A stretch of 64,000 nt of DNA. Origin: Bowdeniella nasicola (GTDB taxonomy: Bacteria > Actinomycetota > Actinomycetes > Actinomycetales > Actinomycetaceae). The stretch covers positions 96,849 through 160,848 of the forward strand of contig JAUNVA010000003.1 in the NCBI GenBank assembly GCA_030537895.1. Direction: 5' to 3'. Below are positions 8,744-18,895 of this stretch, one piece after another; the first letter of the stretch is position 1; the number at the start of each line of letters is the position of its first letter. The translations under genes were made by a program, and so were the position numbers. The notes below the pieces were generated by a model that was not told the DNA's origin, made no database searches, and saw only the letters and a list, made by a program, of their open reading frames with translations.

Positions 8744-9365
8744 CGGCGTCTGCCACCTCACGCATCGTGAGTCGCCGGTCCATCGAGGTCTTCTGGATCC
8801 ACCGGAAGGACTCCGGCTCGGTAAGACCCATCTTGCTCATGAGCAGACCCTTGGCACGATCCACGCGCTTGCGCGTCTCGAACCGATCGGCCAGGTCTGC
8901 CACCTCCGATTCGAGGGAACGGATCTCATGGAAGCGGGAGACGGCGATCTCGATCGCGGGCAGCAGATCCGAGGGGTTGAACGGCTTGACGACGTAGGCC
9001 ATCGCGCCGGCATCGCGCGCTCGCTCGACCAGTTCGGTCTGGGAGAAGGCGGTGAGCATTACGACCGCACAGATACGATCCTTCATGATGCGATCCGCGG
9101 CGGTGATGCCGTCCATCTCCGGCATCTTCACGTCCATGATGACGACGTCGGGCTCAAGTTCCGTGACGAGTTCGACGGCCTTTTGCCCATCGCCGGCCTC
9201 GCCGACCACCTCGTGGCCGGCGTCGGTCAGGGACTCGACGATATCCAGCCTGATTAGCGGTTCGTCCTCCGCGACGACCACGCGGTACGCGCCCGTGGCG
9301 TGGGGGGTCTCCTCGACATCCGCGGCATCAACGTCGAGTTCTTCGACCTCAGGCTGTTCGCTCAT
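8712..9365 (-). CDS. ANTAR-domain response regulator (PdtaR-like)
   Basis: A 217-residue two-component regulator. The receiver domain starts near residue 25 (YRVVVAEDEPLIRLDIVESL) with phosphoacceptor Asp in PDVVIMDVKMPEMDG and switch Thr/Lys in MLTAFS and VVKPFNP. The C-terminal ANTAR RNA-binding domain ends in KGLLMSKMGLTEPESFRWIQ. ANTAR regulators bind paired hexaloop hairpins in mRNA leaders and prevent termination, so it acts after transcription initiation. No histidine kinase is adjacent; in mycobacteria the PdtaS kinase is encoded elsewhere. ATG 9365 (MSEQPEVEEL) has a weak GAGAG upstream. An acidic N-terminal extension precedes the receiver. Confidence 0.93.
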   Translation of the reverse strand: MSEQPEVEELDVDAADVEETPHATGAYRVVVAEDEPLIRLDIVESLTDAGHEVVGEAGDGQKAVELVTELEPDVVIMDVKMPEMDGITAADRIMKDRICAVVMLTAFSQTELVERARDAGAMAYVVKPFNPSDLLPAIEIAVSRFHEIRSLESEVADLADRFETRKRVDRAKGLLMSKMGLTEPESFRWIQKTSMDRRLTMREVADAVIEQIGSKKS

Positions 9366-9404
9366 CTCAGTCTCTCTCACACGCGGCCACCCTGGCCGAC
9401 GCTG

Positions 9405-9486
9405 TGCTCCCGGAGGGACTCGAACCCTCACGCCGTGAAGCGCTGCATTTTGAGTGCAGTGTGTCTACCGATTCCACCACAGGAGC
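9405..9486 (-). tRNA. tRNA-Leu (anticodon CAA)
   Basis: An 82-base class II tRNA. The acceptor arm pairs GCTCCTG (5' end at 9486) with CGGGAGC and discriminator A at 9405; the T arm carries GGTTCGAGTCC. The anticodon stem CTGCA/TGCAG encloses CTCAAAA, giving anticodon CAA for UUG codons. The variable arm is long, as in Leu tRNAs. CCA is not encoded. Confidence 0.95.
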
Positions 9487-9570
9487 GTGACCACCAGCCT
9501 AGCGAATCTCGGACGAGCGTCCTAGCCGGTGGCGGAGCCCAGTCTACGGGCCACGAACCGAGCGTGCCGA

Positions 9571-11010
9571 TCAGTGCAAGTTTTCGCCTCGATCGTGTTG
9601 CACTTCACCGATCTTGTGCACCCGAATCGAGTTCGTGGACCCGACGGTCCCCGGGGGCATGCCTGCGACGATCGCCACGCGGTCGCCCCGTTCGGCCAGC
9701 CCGGACGCCTGCAGGTTGTAATCCACCTGTTCCACCATGTCGTCCGTGTGAGAAACCGAGGCGACCTTATAGGTGTGGATCCCCCACGACAGGGCGAGAG
9801 TGTTACGCGTGGACTGCAGCGGGGTAAAAGCAAGCAGCGGGATCGGGGAACGCAGCCGGGACATGCGTCTGGCCGTGTCGCCCGACTGGGTGAATGTCAC
9901 GAGGTACTTGCACTCGATCATCTCGCCGATCTCGGCGGCCGCCTTCGTGATGACGCCGGGGCGCGTATGCGGCGCGGAGGTGAGCGGCGCGATGCGATCT
10001 CCCCCGTTTTCTTCCGTGTTCTCAATGATGCGGGCCATGGTGCGCACAGCCTCAACCGGGTACTCACCCACCGAGGTTTCTCCCGAGAGCATGACGGCGT
10101 CGGCCCCGTCGAGGATCGCGTTTGCGCAGTCGGAGGCCTCGGCGCGGGTCGGGCGCGGGTTCGTAATCATCGACTCCAGCACCTGGGTCGCCACGATCAC
10201 CGGCTTCGCAAATCGGCGAGCGAGTTCGATGGCCCGCTTTTGCACGAGCGGCACCTGTTCGAGCGGAAGCTCGACGCCGAGGTCTCCTCGCGCGACCATG
10301 ATGCCGTCAAAGGCGTCGACAATCTCGGTGAGATTCGCGACGGCCTGTGGCTTCTCGATCTTTGCGAGTACCGGGATTCGACGGCCTACCTCGTCCATGA
10401 TGTCGTGCACAACGTTCACGTCACGGGCGTTGCGCACGAAGGACAGGGCGATGAAGTCGGCGCCGAGCTTCAAGGCCCAGCGCAGGTCGTCGACGTCCTT
10501 ATCCGACAGAGCCGGTACGGACACGGCAACCCCGGGAAGGTTGATGCCCTTGTGATTCGAGACGGGACCGGGCACTTCGACGCGCGTCACGACGTCAGTG
10601 TCCGTGACGTCCAGGACACGCAGTGCGACCTTGCCGTCGTCGATTAACAGCGGGTCGCCCGGGTGGCAGTCGCCAGGCAGGCCCGGGAAGGTCGTCGAAC
10701 AGATCGTGGAGTTACCCTCCACCTCGCGCGTCGTGATCGTAAACGTCGCGCCCTCTTCGAGGACGACCGGGCCGGCAGCAAAGGACCCCAACCGGATCTT
10801 TGGTCCTTGAAGGTCGACGAGAACCGCGACAGCCCGGCCGGACGTTTGGGCGGCAGCGCGCACGTGCTGATAGACGCGTTCGTGCTCTTCTGCGCTGCCG
10901 TGAGAGCGGTTGATCCGCGCCACGTCCATGCCGGCATCGACGAGTTCCTGGACCTTCTCTGGGGTGTCCGTCGCAGGTCCAATCGTGCAGACGATTTTGG
11001 CTCTTCGCAT
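9571..11010 (-). CDS. pyk: Pyruvate kinase
   Basis: Transfers phosphate from phosphoenolpyruvate to ADP, the final step of glycolysis. The 479-residue length fits the family. Visible signatures are RRAKIVCTIGPATDT at the N-terminus, MDVARINRSHG (the family normally has Asn-Phe-Ser-His, so Phe is replaced by Arg), the catalytic-lysine motif VLAKIEKPQAVANL, ARGDLGVELPLEQVP and the Mg2+/K+ region SGETSVGEYPVEAV. ATG 11010 is preceded by TAGACT (11018-11023) seven bases away, suggesting its own leaderless promoter even though lgt ends only five bases past the start. Downstream is tRNA-Leu(CAA). Confidence 0.96.
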   Translation of the reverse strand: MRRAKIVCTIGPATDTPEKVQELVDAGMDVARINRSHGSAEEHERVYQHVRAAAQTSGRAVAVLVDLQGPKIRLGSFAAGPVVLEEGATFTITTREVEGNSTICSTTFPGLPGDCHPGDPLLIDDGKVALRVLDVTDTDVVTRVEVPGPVSNHKGINLPGVAVSVPALSDKDVDDLRWALKLGADFIALSFVRNARDVNVVHDIMDEVGRRIPVLAKIEKPQAVANLTEIVDAFDGIMVARGDLGVELPLEQVPLVQKRAIELARRFAKPVIVATQVLESMITNPRPTRAEASDCANAILDGADAVMLSGETSVGEYPVEAVRTMARIIENTEENGGDRIAPLTSAPHTRPGVITKAAAEIGEMIECKYLVTFTQSGDTARRMSRLRSPIPLLAFTPLQSTRNTLALSWGIHTYKVASVSHTDDMVEQVDYNLQASGLAERGDRVAIVAGMPPGTVGSTNSIRVHKIGEVQHDRGENLH

Positions 11011-11015
11011 ATGGC

Positions 11016-11882
11016 CTAGTCTAAGGCTTGTTCCTCTGGGGTCGTAGTCGGCTCCCGACCGGGCAGGTAGATCGGGTCGAGATCACTCGCACGAGCGCGG
11101 AGCCGAATAAAGAAGAACGCCGCGATCGCGAACACGATGAGTGAAGTCCACACATTCAGGCGCAATCCCAAAATGTGTTCGGCCGTGTCAATGCGCAACA
11201 TCTCGATCCAGACGCGGCCCGTCGTATAGGCCATGACGTAGAGCCAAAATACCCGGCCGTGATTCAACGCAAAGCGCCGTGCCAGGACCACGACGACGAC
11301 GGCCGCCGCGAGATTCCACACCAGTTCATAGAGAAACGTCGGATGAAAGAGGGTCCCGACCGGGTAGCCCTGGTTGTGGGCGGCGTCGATCTCGAGGCCC
11401 CATGGCACTGTGGTGGGGGCGCCGTAGAGCTCCTGATTGAACCAGTTGCCGAGGCGCCCGATTGCTTGAGCAACAAGGAGGCCCGGCGCAAGGGCGTCAG
11501 CGAGCGGCGCCAGGCGCAGACCCATCTGTCGGGCTCCGATGGCGGCTCCCACTGCACCGAGCGCGATCGCTCCCCAGATCCCGAGTCCGCCCTGCCAAAT
11601 GTAGAGGGCTCGCACCGCCTGGCCGTCGGGACCGAAATAGGCAGCCGGCGAGGAAATCACGTGATAGATACGCCCGCCAACGATGCCGAACGGCACCATC
11701 CACAGGGCGAGGTCTACGCTCGCCTCTTCCGGACCGCCGCGGGCCGCGTAACGCCTCGCGAAGATAACGGTCGCCACGACGATCCCCGCGAGAATACACA
11801 GGGCGTAGGCACGCACGGGAAAGATCCACAGATACCACACCCCACTCGAAGGGCTCGGGATCGACTGGGCGAGCCCACTCAT
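11016..11882 (-). CDS. lgt: Prolipoprotein diacylglyceryl transferase
   Basis: Membrane enzyme that attaches diacylglycerol from phosphatidylglycerol to the lipobox Cys of prelipoproteins. The 288-residue protein shows seven hydrophobic segments, the GGRIYHVI region, YIWQGGLGIWGAIALG and the Lgt signature IGRLGNWFNQELYG. The C-terminus is a short charged tail. ATG 11882 overlaps the trpA stop as ATGA, so translation is probably coupled to trpA. Placement behind trpA with pyk following is a common actinobacterial order. A substrate candidate in this window is the FKBP-like lipoprotein at 18.9-19.8 kb. Confidence 0.96.
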   Translation of the reverse strand: MSGLAQSIPSPSSGVWYLWIFPVRAYALCILAGIVVATVIFARRYAARGGPEEASVDLALWMVPFGIVGGRIYHVISSPAAYFGPDGQAVRALYIWQGGLGIWGAIALGAVGAAIGARQMGLRLAPLADALAPGLLVAQAIGRLGNWFNQELYGAPTTVPWGLEIDAAHNQGYPVGTLFHPTFLYELVWNLAAAVVVVVLARRFALNHGRVFWLYVMAYTTGRVWIEMLRIDTAEHILGLRLNVWTSLIVFAIAAFFFIRLRARASDLDPIYLPGREPTTTPEEQALD

Positions 11883-12667
11883 GCGCGAGCCCCTTGCACC
11901 CCTTCGGCGAGGTCTTGGGCAAGTTCCGCCAGCCGGTCCTGTCCGTCCCCGAGGGCACGCAGCAGCGCCGAGCCGACGATCACGCCGTCGGCGAAGGCCC
12001 CGATCTCGCGGGCCTGAGCACCCGATGAGACGCCGAGCCCCACGCACACACGCGCCGCTCCGGCCTCTCTGGTACGCCGCACCAGGGTGCGGGCCGTCGT
12101 GTCCACGGCGGCGCGTTCGCCCGTGACCCCCATCGTGGAGGCCGCATAGACGAAGCCTCGGCACGCGTTCGCCGTCGTCTCCAGGCGCTCATCCGTGGAG
12201 GACGGTGCGACGAGAAATACCCGGTCGAGATCATGTTTCGTGGTCGCCTCGATCCAGGCGCCCCCCTCGTCGGGAATCAGGTCCGGGGTGATGGTTCCGG
12301 CGCCCCCGGCGTTCGCGAGATCGCGGGCAAAGGCCTCATCTCCATAGCGGAAAATCGGGTTGTAGTAGGTCATGACGAGGATTGGGGCGCCGAGCGGTGC
12401 GAGAGCCTCCACGACCTCGAAGACATGGCGGGTTCGAGTCCCAGCGGCAAGCGCGTGCGCGCCCGTCGCCTGGATTACGGGACCGTCCATGCCCGGATCG
12501 GAGTACGGGAGGCCGAGTTCGAGAATGTCGAATCCATTCTCGATCAGGGTGGTACCGGCGCGGATCGTGCCCTGCACGTCCGGATAACCGACGGTGAGGT
12601 AGCCGATGAGGGCGGCATCGGCGCGCTCCCGGCACTGGTCGATGCGGGCGGCACTGAGCGATGGCAT
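11879..12667 (-). CDS. trpA: Tryptophan synthase alpha chain
   Basis: TrpA cleaves indole-3-glycerol phosphate and passes indole to TrpB through a tunnel. The 262-residue TIM barrel shows ALIGYLTVGYPD, the catalytic Glu/Asp block ILELGLPYSDPGMDGP, VMTYYNPIFRYG and the phosphate site GLGVSSGAQAREI. The alpha family normally reads PFSDP; here it is PYSDP. ATG 12667 (MPSLSAAR) begins four bases after the trpB stop, so the longer upstream reading is unnecessary. Overlaps lgt by four bases. Confidence 0.96.
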   Translation of the reverse strand: MPSLSAARIDQCRERADAALIGYLTVGYPDVQGTIRAGTTLIENGFDILELGLPYSDPGMDGPVIQATGAHALAAGTRTRHVFEVVEALAPLGAPILVMTYYNPIFRYGDEAFARDLANAGGAGTITPDLIPDEGGAWIEATTKHDLDRVFLVAPSSTDERLETTANACRGFVYAASTMGVTGERAAVDTTARTLVRRTREAGAARVCVGLGVSSGAQAREIGAFADGVIVGSALLRALGDGQDRLAELAQDLAEGVQGARA

Positions 12668-12671
12668 GGGA

Positions 12672-13904
12672 CTACTCCTTCTCGGCGGTCTCATCGACCA
12701 GGTCGAACCAGGCGGCCGCCGTGGCCACGTCTTTATCCCCTCGCCCCGAGAGGTTCACGACGATCACGGGAGCCTCACCCTCCCCAGCCGGGTGGGCACG
12801 TCCCCACCGAATCGCTCCGGCAAGCGCGTGAGCGGATTCGATAGCCGGGATGATGCCCTCCGTGCGAGAGAGCAGGCTGAAGGCTTCCATCGCCTCGGCG
12901 TCGGTCACGGGCTCGTACGTCGCGCGCCCACTGTCGTGCAGATAGGCGTGTTCGGGACCGACGCCCGGATAGTCGAGGCCTGCCGAGATCGAATGCGACT
13001 CGATCGTCTGGCCGTCCTCGTCTTGCATGAGGTACATCTTGGCGCCGTGCAGAATCCCGAGTGATCCACCCGTGATCGACGCCGCATGGCGTCCCGACTC
13101 AATCCCCTCGCCACCGGCCTCGATGCCGAGCAGGGCGACCTCGGGGTCCCCCACGAAGGCCGTAAACATACCGATGGCATTGGACCCGCCGCCTACGCAC
13201 GCGACGACGACGTCCGGCAGGCGTCCGATCCGTTCGAGCAGCTGAGCTCGGGTCTCCTCGCCAATGATCTTTTGCAAGTCGCGCACCATCGCGGGGAAGG
13301 GGTGCGGACCAGCCGCGGTCCCGAAGATGTAGTTCGTGGTCTCGACGTTCGTCACCCAATCCCGGAAGGCCTCGTTAATCGCATCCTTCAGAGTGGCGGA
13401 TCCCGTGTCGACGCCGATGACCTCGGTGCCCAGCAGGCGCATGCGGGCCACGTTCAGAGCCTGGCGGCGCATGTCTTCCGAGCCCATGTACACCCGGCAT
13501 TGCAAGCCCAACAGGGCGGCCGCGGTCGCCGTCGCGACACCGTGTTGGCCGGCGCCAGTCTCCGCGATGACGCGTTCCTTGCCGATGGCCTTCGTGAGGA
13601 GAGCCTGCCCGAGCACATTGTTGATCTTGTGGGAGCCCGTGTGGTTCAGGTCCTCACGTTTCAAGAACACGCGAGCGCCACCGCAGTGCTCGGCGAAGCG
13701 GGGCACCTCCGTGAGGGCCGAGGGGCGATGCACGTAGTCGCGGTGCAGGTCCGCCAATGCCGTGCGGAAGGAAGGGTCCACCTTGAGTTCTTCCCATGCA
13801 CGTGTGAGGTCATCCAGGGCATGGATGAGCGCCTCGGGGACGAATCGTCCGCCGAAGCTGCCAAAATAGGGGCCCGAGGGGCGCGAAGAATCCTGGGGGG
13901 TCAC
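12672..13904 (-). CDS. trpB: Tryptophan synthase beta chain
   Basis: PLP enzyme joining indole and serine to make tryptophan. The 410-residue protein begins [20 protein letters not shown], carries the PLP lysine in [14 protein letters not shown], the catalytic Glu in [12 protein letters not shown] and the phosphate-binding loop [10 protein letters not shown]. It is a standard TrpB1 in length and motif content. It follows trpC after 26 bases and is followed by trpA after four, matching the obligate alpha2-beta2 complex. Confidence 0.97.
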   Translation of the reverse strand: MTPQDSSRPSGPYFGSFGGRFVPEALIHALDDLTRAWEELKVDPSFRTALADLHRDYVHRPSALTEVPRFAEHCGGARVFLKREDLNHTGSHKINNVLGQALLTKAIGKERVIAETGAGQHGVATATAAALLGLQCRVYMGSEDMRRQALNVARMRLLGTEVIGVDTGSATLKDAINEAFRDWVTNVETTNYIFGTAAGPHPFPAMVRDLQKIIGEETRAQLLERIGRLPDVVVACVGGGSNAIGMFTAFVGDPEVALLGIEAGGEGIESGRHAASITGGSLGILHGAKMYLMQDEDGQTIESHSISAGLDYPGVGPEHAYLHDSGRATYEPVTDAEAMEAFSLLSRTEGIIPAIESAHALAGAIRWGRAHPAGEGEAPVIVVNLSGRGDKDVATAAAWFDLVDETAEKE

Positions 13905-13930
13905 GTTCTTCCTTCCGTAGTCCGCCGGTC

Positions 13931-14746
13931 CTAAGACCAGGACCGGTGAGCGGCGGGGTGGGCGGTGATGGCGATCATATCGGCGACGGCGCGGCGCGGG
14001 TCCCCATCCTTCACCAGGGCCTCCCCCACGAGGACTGCGTCGGCGCCGTGGCGGGCGTAGTCCAAGACATCATTGGGACCGCGCACGCCGGACTCGGCGA
14101 CGGTAATGCACTGTGAGGGGATCACCTCGCGAACATCCGCGAAGACGGACCGGTCGACGGTGAGGGTTCGTAGGTTACGAGCGTTCACGCCCACCATGCG
14201 GGCGCCCGCGTTCACGGCGCGCATCGCTTCAACTCGGTTGTGGGCCTCCACGAGTGCGGTCATGCCAAGAGAGTGGACGCGCTCAATCAGGGAGGTGAGA
14301 ACCACCTGATCGAGTGCGGCGACAATGAGCAAGACCACGTCGGCGCCGTAGGCCCGTGCCTCCCAGATTTGGTAGGGCGAGACGATGAAATCCTTGCGTA
14401 GCAGCGGGACGTCGACGGCCTGGCGCACCTTCTCGAAGTCGGCGAGGCTCCCGCCGAAGCGGCGTTCCTCGGTCAGTACCGAGATGATGCTGGCGCCTCC
14501 CGCTTCATAGGCTTGCGCGAGTGAGGCCGGGTCCGGGATGTCGGCAAGCGCACCCTTGGAGGGGCTCTTGCGCTTCACCTCAGCGATGATCGAAACCGGC
14601 GCGGGCGAATCCTGGAAGCGAGCGAGCACGTCGATCGCGCAATCGCGTCGGGAGGCGCGCTCCTTAAGCTCCTCCAGGCTCACCTCGGCCTCGCGCCGGG
14701 CGCAGTCCTCGCGCACACCCGCGATGATCGAGTCGAGCACCGACAT
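13931..14746 (-). CDS. trpC: Indole-3-glycerol phosphate synthase
   Basis: Closes the indole ring from CdRP. The 271-residue barrel has [16 protein letters not shown] (catalytic Lys and Glu region), [36 protein letters not shown] and the C-terminal phosphate site [12 protein letters not shown]. It is monofunctional, with no TrpF domain; actinobacteria usually supply TrpF activity through PriA/HisA. AAAGGA lies before ATG 14746. It follows a small membrane protein gene inside the trp cluster. Confidence 0.96.
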   Translation of the reverse strand: MSVLDSIIAGVREDCARREAEVSLEELKERASRRDCAIDVLARFQDSPAPVSIIAEVKRKSPSKGALADIPDPASLAQAYEAGGASIISVLTEERRFGGSLADFEKVRQAVDVPLLRKDFIVSPYQIWEARAYGADVVLLIVAALDQVVLTSLIERVHSLGMTALVEAHNRVEAMRAVNAGARMVGVNARNLRTLTVDRSVFADVREVIPSQCITVAESGVRGPNDVLDYARHGADAVLVGEALVKDGDPRRAVADMIAITAHPAAHRSWS

Positions 14747-14781
14747 GCCTGTCCTTTCTCGCGACAGCGTGTGAGGAAAGC

Positions 14782-15036
14782 CTAGTCCTCGTACCAGTCC
14801 GTGCGTTGGATCGTCCGCGGCTGGCCCTTACCGGCGGCCCGCAGGCCGATGCCGAGGAGGCCGCCGACCACAATCACGGCCACTCCCGCGATCTGGACCG
14901 GTACCGAGTAGGTGACGAGCCCGATCCCGATCACGAGGGCGCCCAGGACGGCGAGCGTAACGAAGACCCAGGAGGCCCGCGTCTTACCGTGGTTCTCGAA
15001 GGGGGCGGCCGGGGGAAGGGTATACGTGGTGTGCAT
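14782..15036 (-). CDS. Small membrane protein, HGxxPAAW-like family
   Basis: An 84-residue protein with a short N-terminal stretch containing [10 protein letters not shown], close to the HGxxPAAW motif that names a small actinobacterial family found in trp clusters. Two predicted membrane helices follow (about 23-43 and 47-67), and the tail ends QRTDWYED. A good ribosome site (GGAGG region) precedes it. It sits between the Trp-associated membrane protein gene and trpC. Function is unknown in the family; a role in the trp pathway is only suggested by location. Confidence 0.8.
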   Translation of the reverse strand: MHTTYTLPPAAPFENHGKTRASWVFVTLAVLGALVIGIGLVTYSVPVQIAGVAVIVVGGLLGIGLRAAGKGQPRTIQRTDWYED

Positions 15037-15065
15037 GGTGACCTCCTGAAGGTGAGCTTACCGAA

Positions 15066-15629
15066 TTATTCGGTCGGGTCTGCCCCGTGTTCAAGGGCAT
15101 CCCAATCGTCGATCGCGCGCATCCGTGAATCCGTGGGGATGGACTGACGAGCCGGGTCGAAGCGCTGCGGGGGTCTTTTCCACCGACCGGCAAAGAAGAC
15201 GCCAGCAATCGAGAGCGTGAACGCGAGGATCGAGACCGTGAGCCCCACCCAGATCGCCGGCATCGTGACAAGCTCTGCAACATCGCCCGTCCCCGACGTG
15301 GCGGACAAAAACACGTCCCGCACGCGCTCGGGGTCCGCGAGAAAAAGCCGACCCATGGAGACAATCACGGCGAGGGAGGCGAGCGCCGCGACACCGCAGA
15401 TCACCCGCGACCCCCACGTGTGGGCGAAGAAGAGGGCGAATCCGGCCGCGAGGAGTACGAGAGCACCGGCCCCGGCGAGTGGCGCGATCTGCAGGCCCGT
15501 CGCGACCACCTGGGTCACGCCTTTAATCGAGGTGACGTCTGCGCGGATCCACCCGGTTATCGAGGTCATCCCGATGATCACGCCCAGGCCTATCAGAACA
15601 AAAGCCGTGGCGCGGCGTGTCATCCGCAT
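15066..15629 (-). CDS. Trp biosynthesis-associated membrane protein (Trp_oprn_chp family)
   Basis: A 187-residue protein with four predicted membrane segments: an N-terminal one, a central pair around LAGAGALVLLAAGFALFFAH and CGVAALASLAVIVSMG, and a last one near VGLTVSILAFTLSIAGVFF. This topology and the position directly after trpE define the actinobacterial family TIGR02234-type. Its start lies ten bases inside trpE, so translation is coupled. Biochemical function unknown. Confidence 0.85.
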   Translation of the reverse strand: MRMTRRATAFVLIGLGVIIGMTSITGWIRADVTSIKGVTQVVATGLQIAPLAGAGALVLLAAGFALFFAHTWGSRVICGVAALASLAVIVSMGRLFLADPERVRDVFLSATSGTGDVAELVTMPAIWVGLTVSILAFTLSIAGVFFAGRWKRPPQRFDPARQSIPTDSRMRAIDDWDALEHGADPTE

Positions 15630-17173
15630 GAGGAGTCACCGTCCCGCAACCGGTTCGCACGCTGGACGGCGCGCAGCGCCGCAGCCGCCTTAGTACGCGA
15701 TTCTTGCAGTTCCGTTGCTGGCACCGAATCGGCGACGATTCCTGCTCCCGCTTGGACGGATGCGACCCCGTGTGCGATAACCGCGGTACGAATCGCGATC
15801 GCCATATCGAGGTTGCCCTGGAGGTCGAGGTATCCGACGACGCCGCCGTAGATACCCCGTCTGGTCGGTTCCAAGGCGTCAATCAGTTCGAGCGCGCGCA
15901 CCTTGGGGGCGCCTGAAAGCGTACCGGCTGGGAAGGTCGCCAGCAGCGCGTCGAGCGGTCCTTGGTCGGGACGCAGAGTGCCCGTGACCGTAGAAGTGAT
16001 GTGCATGATGTGCGAATAGCGCCGCACGGCTTGGTATTCGGGGACCGTGACGGAACCCGGCTCACACACCCGTGACAGGTCGTTTCGCGCAAGGTCGACG
16101 AGCATCACGTGCTCGGCAATTTCCTTCGGGTCGGCCAGTAGTTCAGACTCCAGTTCCCGGTCCCGCTCGGGGGTTTCGCCGCGGGGGCGCGAACCAGCGA
16201 TGGGAAACGTCCGGGCCGAAGTGCCACGCACCTCAACGAGCGTTTCTGGTGAGGATCCCACAATGTGGAAACAGCCACCCGCGCCGTCGTCGAGAGCGAG
16301 GACGTACATGTACGGGCTCGGGTTCGTGGCCCGCAGAACCCGATAGACGTCGAGCGGGTCGGCCGTGCAGTCGAGCTGGGCGCGCTGAGACAGGACGATC
16401 TGGAAGACCTCGCCCTCCACGATCGCGTCTTTCGCAGCGGCGACGATGCGGGTGAAGTCCTCCGGCGCCATGTTGAAACGCGGCTCCGCCTCACTCCCCT
16501 CCGTTTCCGTCCGAGGTACGCCCGCGCTGCTGGCGCCCGCGAGGGTGGCTTCCATGTGATCAAGACGAGCGAGCGCGTCCCGGTAGGCGCGCTCGGCTCC
16601 GGTGGCGGCGCCGTCGAAGTTCACCGCGAGCGCGATGAGCCATAGCTCGCCCGTGTGATGATCGAACGCGAGCAGGTCGGTGGCGAGCGCGAGGGCGACG
16701 TCCGGCACTGCCACGTCGGGTTCAACGCGCGGCGGTAGGTGCTCGATGAGGCGGACGACTTCCCACCCGAGCGCGCCAACGAGACCTCCGGTGAAGGGCG
16801 GGTAATGCTCGGCTAGAGGCGGATGGGCAAGTTCGCGGGTCGCTTCGGCGATGAGGTCGAGCGGGTGGCCCTCCGTGCTGAGACCCGCGGGGACGCGACC
16901 GTGCCAGGCCGCCGTCGTGCCGGTTGCGGTGAGGAACGCCGGGCAGTTGACGCCGACGAAACTCCATCGCCCCCATTCGCCATGTTCGGCGCTTTCCAAA
17001 ATGAACGTCCCGGGACCCGAGTCAAAAGCCCGGTAGGCGAGGGTCGGGGTCAGGTCTTCGGCGAGTAGGCGTCGCACGATCGGAACGGTGCGGGCCGCCT
17101 GCGCAGCGGAAAGGAAGGTAGCCAGGTCCGGGCTACTGTGCCCCCAGCGCGCGCTCCTCGGATCGCTCGTCAC
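15620..17173 (-). CDS. trpE: Anthranilate synthase component I
   Basis: Converts chorismate to anthranilate using ammonia from a TrpG partner. The 517-residue protein has the N-terminal regulatory region including [20 protein letters not shown] (tryptophan-binding LLESxx-type segment). The chorismate-binding domain shows [48 protein letters not shown] and [20 protein letters not shown]. It is not fused to a glutaminase domain and no trpG or trpD is in the cluster, so both must be elsewhere. Start overlaps the hisI stop by four bases. Confidence 0.96.
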   Translation of the reverse strand: MTSDPRSARWGHSSPDLATFLSAAQAARTVPIVRRLLAEDLTPTLAYRAFDSGPGTFILESAEHGEWGRWSFVGVNCPAFLTATGTTAAWHGRVPAGLSTEGHPLDLIAEATRELAHPPLAEHYPPFTGGLVGALGWEVVRLIEHLPPRVEPDVAVPDVALALATDLLAFDHHTGELWLIALAVNFDGAATGAERAYRDALARLDHMEATLAGASSAGVPRTETEGSEAEPRFNMAPEDFTRIVAAAKDAIVEGEVFQIVLSQRAQLDCTADPLDVYRVLRATNPSPYMYVLALDDGAGGCFHIVGSSPETLVEVRGTSARTFPIAGSRPRGETPERDRELESELLADPKEIAEHVMLVDLARNDLSRVCEPGSVTVPEYQAVRRYSHIMHITSTVTGTLRPDQGPLDALLATFPAGTLSGAPKVRALELIDALEPTRRGIYGGVVGYLDLQGNLDMAIAIRTAVIAHGVASVQAGAGIVADSVPATELQESRTKAAAALRAVQRANRLRDGDSSCG

Positions 17174-17556
17174 TGCTCCGCTCCCTTGTGCTCGGTCAGG
17201 CTCCGCCCGGTAAAACAGGTCCGTTCGCCCGTGTGGCAGGCGGCTCCGACCTGACGGGCTCGCACGAGCAGGGTGTCGCCGTCGCAGTCCGCCGCAAGTG
17301 AGACGAGATGCTGGACATGTCCAGAGGTGTCTCCTTTGCGCCAGTACTCTTCACGCGAGCGCGACCAGAAGGTGACGCGACCACCCGCCAGGGTTCGGGC
17401 GAGCGCTTCGGCGTCCATCCACCCCAGCATGAGAACCTCGTCCGTGTCGGCCTCCTGCACGATCGCGGGCACCAGCCCGTCGGCGTTGAACCGGACCGCC
17501 GCAGCGACCTCAGGGGCGAGCGCCGCAGATGCCGGACGCGGATAGGTGGCCTTCAT
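17170..17556 (-). CDS. hisI: Phosphoribosyl-AMP cyclohydrolase
   Basis: Third step of histidine synthesis, opening the adenine ring of PR-AMP. The 128-residue single-domain enzyme contains [38 protein letters not shown] and the metal-binding region [20 protein letters not shown] with the conserved zinc Cys and Mg2+ Asp residues. There is no HisE domain, so PR-ATP pyrophosphohydrolase is encoded separately. ATGA overlap with hisF upstream and a four-base overlap with trpE downstream make this a his-trp junction. Confidence 0.95.
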   Translation of the reverse strand: MKATYPRPASAALAPEVAAAVRFNADGLVPAIVQEADTDEVLMLGWMDAEALARTLAGGRVTFWSRSREEYWRKGDTSGHVQHLVSLAADCDGDTLLVRARQVGAACHTGERTCFTGRSLTEHKGAEQ

Positions 17557-18317
17557 CGGCGCACCTCAAATCCGGCCTCGGCGAGGGCCTCTTTCGTCTC
17601 GGCGATGGTGACGTCCCCGAAATGGAAGATCGAGGCGGCCAAAATGGCGTCCGCGCCCGCCTGGGCCGCCGCCACGAAATCGGCGGCGCAGCCCGCACCG
17701 CCCGAGGCGATGACGGGCACACTGACGGCCTCGCGTACCGCCCTGAGCATCGGCAAATCGAATCCGGCCTTAGTGCCGTCCGCATCCATCGAATTCAGCA
17801 GGATTTCGCCCGCGCCGCGTCCGGTGGCCTCGATCGCCCAGGCGAGCGCATCGATCCCGGTGCCACGCTTGCCGCCGTGCGTCGTCACCTCATAGCCGGA
17901 GTCCGTGTCCTCGCATGCCCGCGCATCCACGGACAGGGTGATGACCTGGGAGCCGAACCGGTCAGCGATCTCGTTGAGGAGTTCGGGCCGTTCGAGCGCG
18001 GCCGTGTTGATGCCGACCTTGTCCGCCCCGCAGGCGAGCAGTTCGTCGACGTCGCTCACCGAGCGCACCCCGCCACCCACCGTGAGGGGCACGAAGACTT
18101 CTCCCGCCGTCTTTCGCACAACCTCGCGAGTGGTGCCACGCCCCTCGAGGGAGGCTGAGATGTCGAGGAAGGTGATCTCGTCGGCTCCCGCGCCGTCGTA
18201 GAGTCGTGCCAGTTCGACGGGGTCACCGGCGTCGCGCAGGTTGGTGAAATTCACGCCTTTCACCACGCGCCCGTCACGCACGTCAAGACAGGGAATGATG
18301 CGAATCGCTACCGCCAT
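17553..18317 (-). CDS. hisF: Imidazole glycerol phosphate synthase subunit HisF
   Basis: Cyclase subunit that, with HisH, converts PRFAR to imidazole glycerol phosphate and AICAR. The 254-residue barrel begins [19 protein letters not shown] (catalytic Asp), has [25 protein letters not shown] and the second Asp in [17 protein letters not shown]. The first gene of the his-trp operon: ATG 18317 is preceded by TACTCT (18325-18330) seven bases away, consistent with a leaderless transcript start. HisH, HisA and other his genes are outside the window. Confidence 0.96.
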   Translation of the reverse strand: MAVAIRIIPCLDVRDGRVVKGVNFTNLRDAGDPVELARLYDGAGADEITFLDISASLEGRGTTREVVRKTAGEVFVPLTVGGGVRSVSDVDELLACGADKVGINTAALERPELLNEIADRFGSQVITLSVDARACEDTDSGYEVTTHGGKRGTGIDALAWAIEATGRGAGEILLNSMDADGTKAGFDLPMLRAVREAVSVPVIASGGAGCAADFVAAAQAGADAILAASIFHFGDVTIAETKEALAEAGFEVRR

Positions 18318-18355
18318 GGCATCCAGAGTACCGGCAGGGCGTTAAGGTGGCCGAC

Positions 18356-18883
18356 ATGTCCCATCATGTGCGGCGACTGGCACGCAGCGCGAAGGCCGCC
18401 CTCGCGGTCTATCCGCGAGCGGTCCTCGCCGTCGATGGGCGCACCGGCGCCGGCAAGTCGACGCTCGCCCAGGTACTCGCGTCTCACCTGCGCGCCGCAG
18501 GCCATCACGTCGATATCCTGCCGCTCGATCTACTCGCCTACGGGTGGGACGATCTCGCCGGTGCCGTACACGCGGGGGCGCGCCTCACCTCGGCGTTCCG
18601 TGCCCTCGGGGAGGCTCGCTATCGCCCATACGATTGGGAGCGTGGCCGGCCCGCAGAACGCGACATCACCGTGGCGGGCGATCTCCTCATCGTGGAGGGG
18701 TGCGGAGCCCTCTCAGCCACGCTCGCTCCGCTGATCGATGACGGGGTGATCGTACGTGCGTCACGCGACACACGGGAAGCACGGATCACCGCCCGCGATC
18801 ACTATGACTGGTCGGCTGAACGGCGAGCCTGGGAAGAACAGCACGACGCCCTCACCTACCCGCCGAGCGTGAGGCGCCCGTAA
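18356..18883 (+). CDS. Small P-loop kinase, uridine kinase-like
   Basis: A 175-residue P-loop NTPase. Walker A is GRTGAGKSTLAQVLASHL (near residues 29-46), followed by DILPLDLLAYGWDDLAGAV and a Walker-B-like LLIVEGCGALSATL. The late RDHYDWSAERRAWEEQHD resembles the C-terminal part of uridine kinase-like actinobacterial proteins. ATG 18356 has AAGGTGG a few bases upstream. It is transcribed away from hisF, with only 38 bases between the two starts, and converges with the FKBP-like lipoprotein gene. Substrate not determinable from sequence. Confidence 0.75.
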   Translation: MSHHVRRLARSAKAALAVYPRAVLAVDGRTGAGKSTLAQVLASHLRAAGHHVDILPLDLLAYGWDDLAGAVHAGARLTSAFRALGEARYRPYDWERGRPAERDITVAGDLLIVEGCGALSATLAPLIDDGVIVRASRDTREARITARDHYDWSAERRAWEEQHDALTYPPSVRRP

Positions 18884-18895
18884 CGAAGCCGGGGC

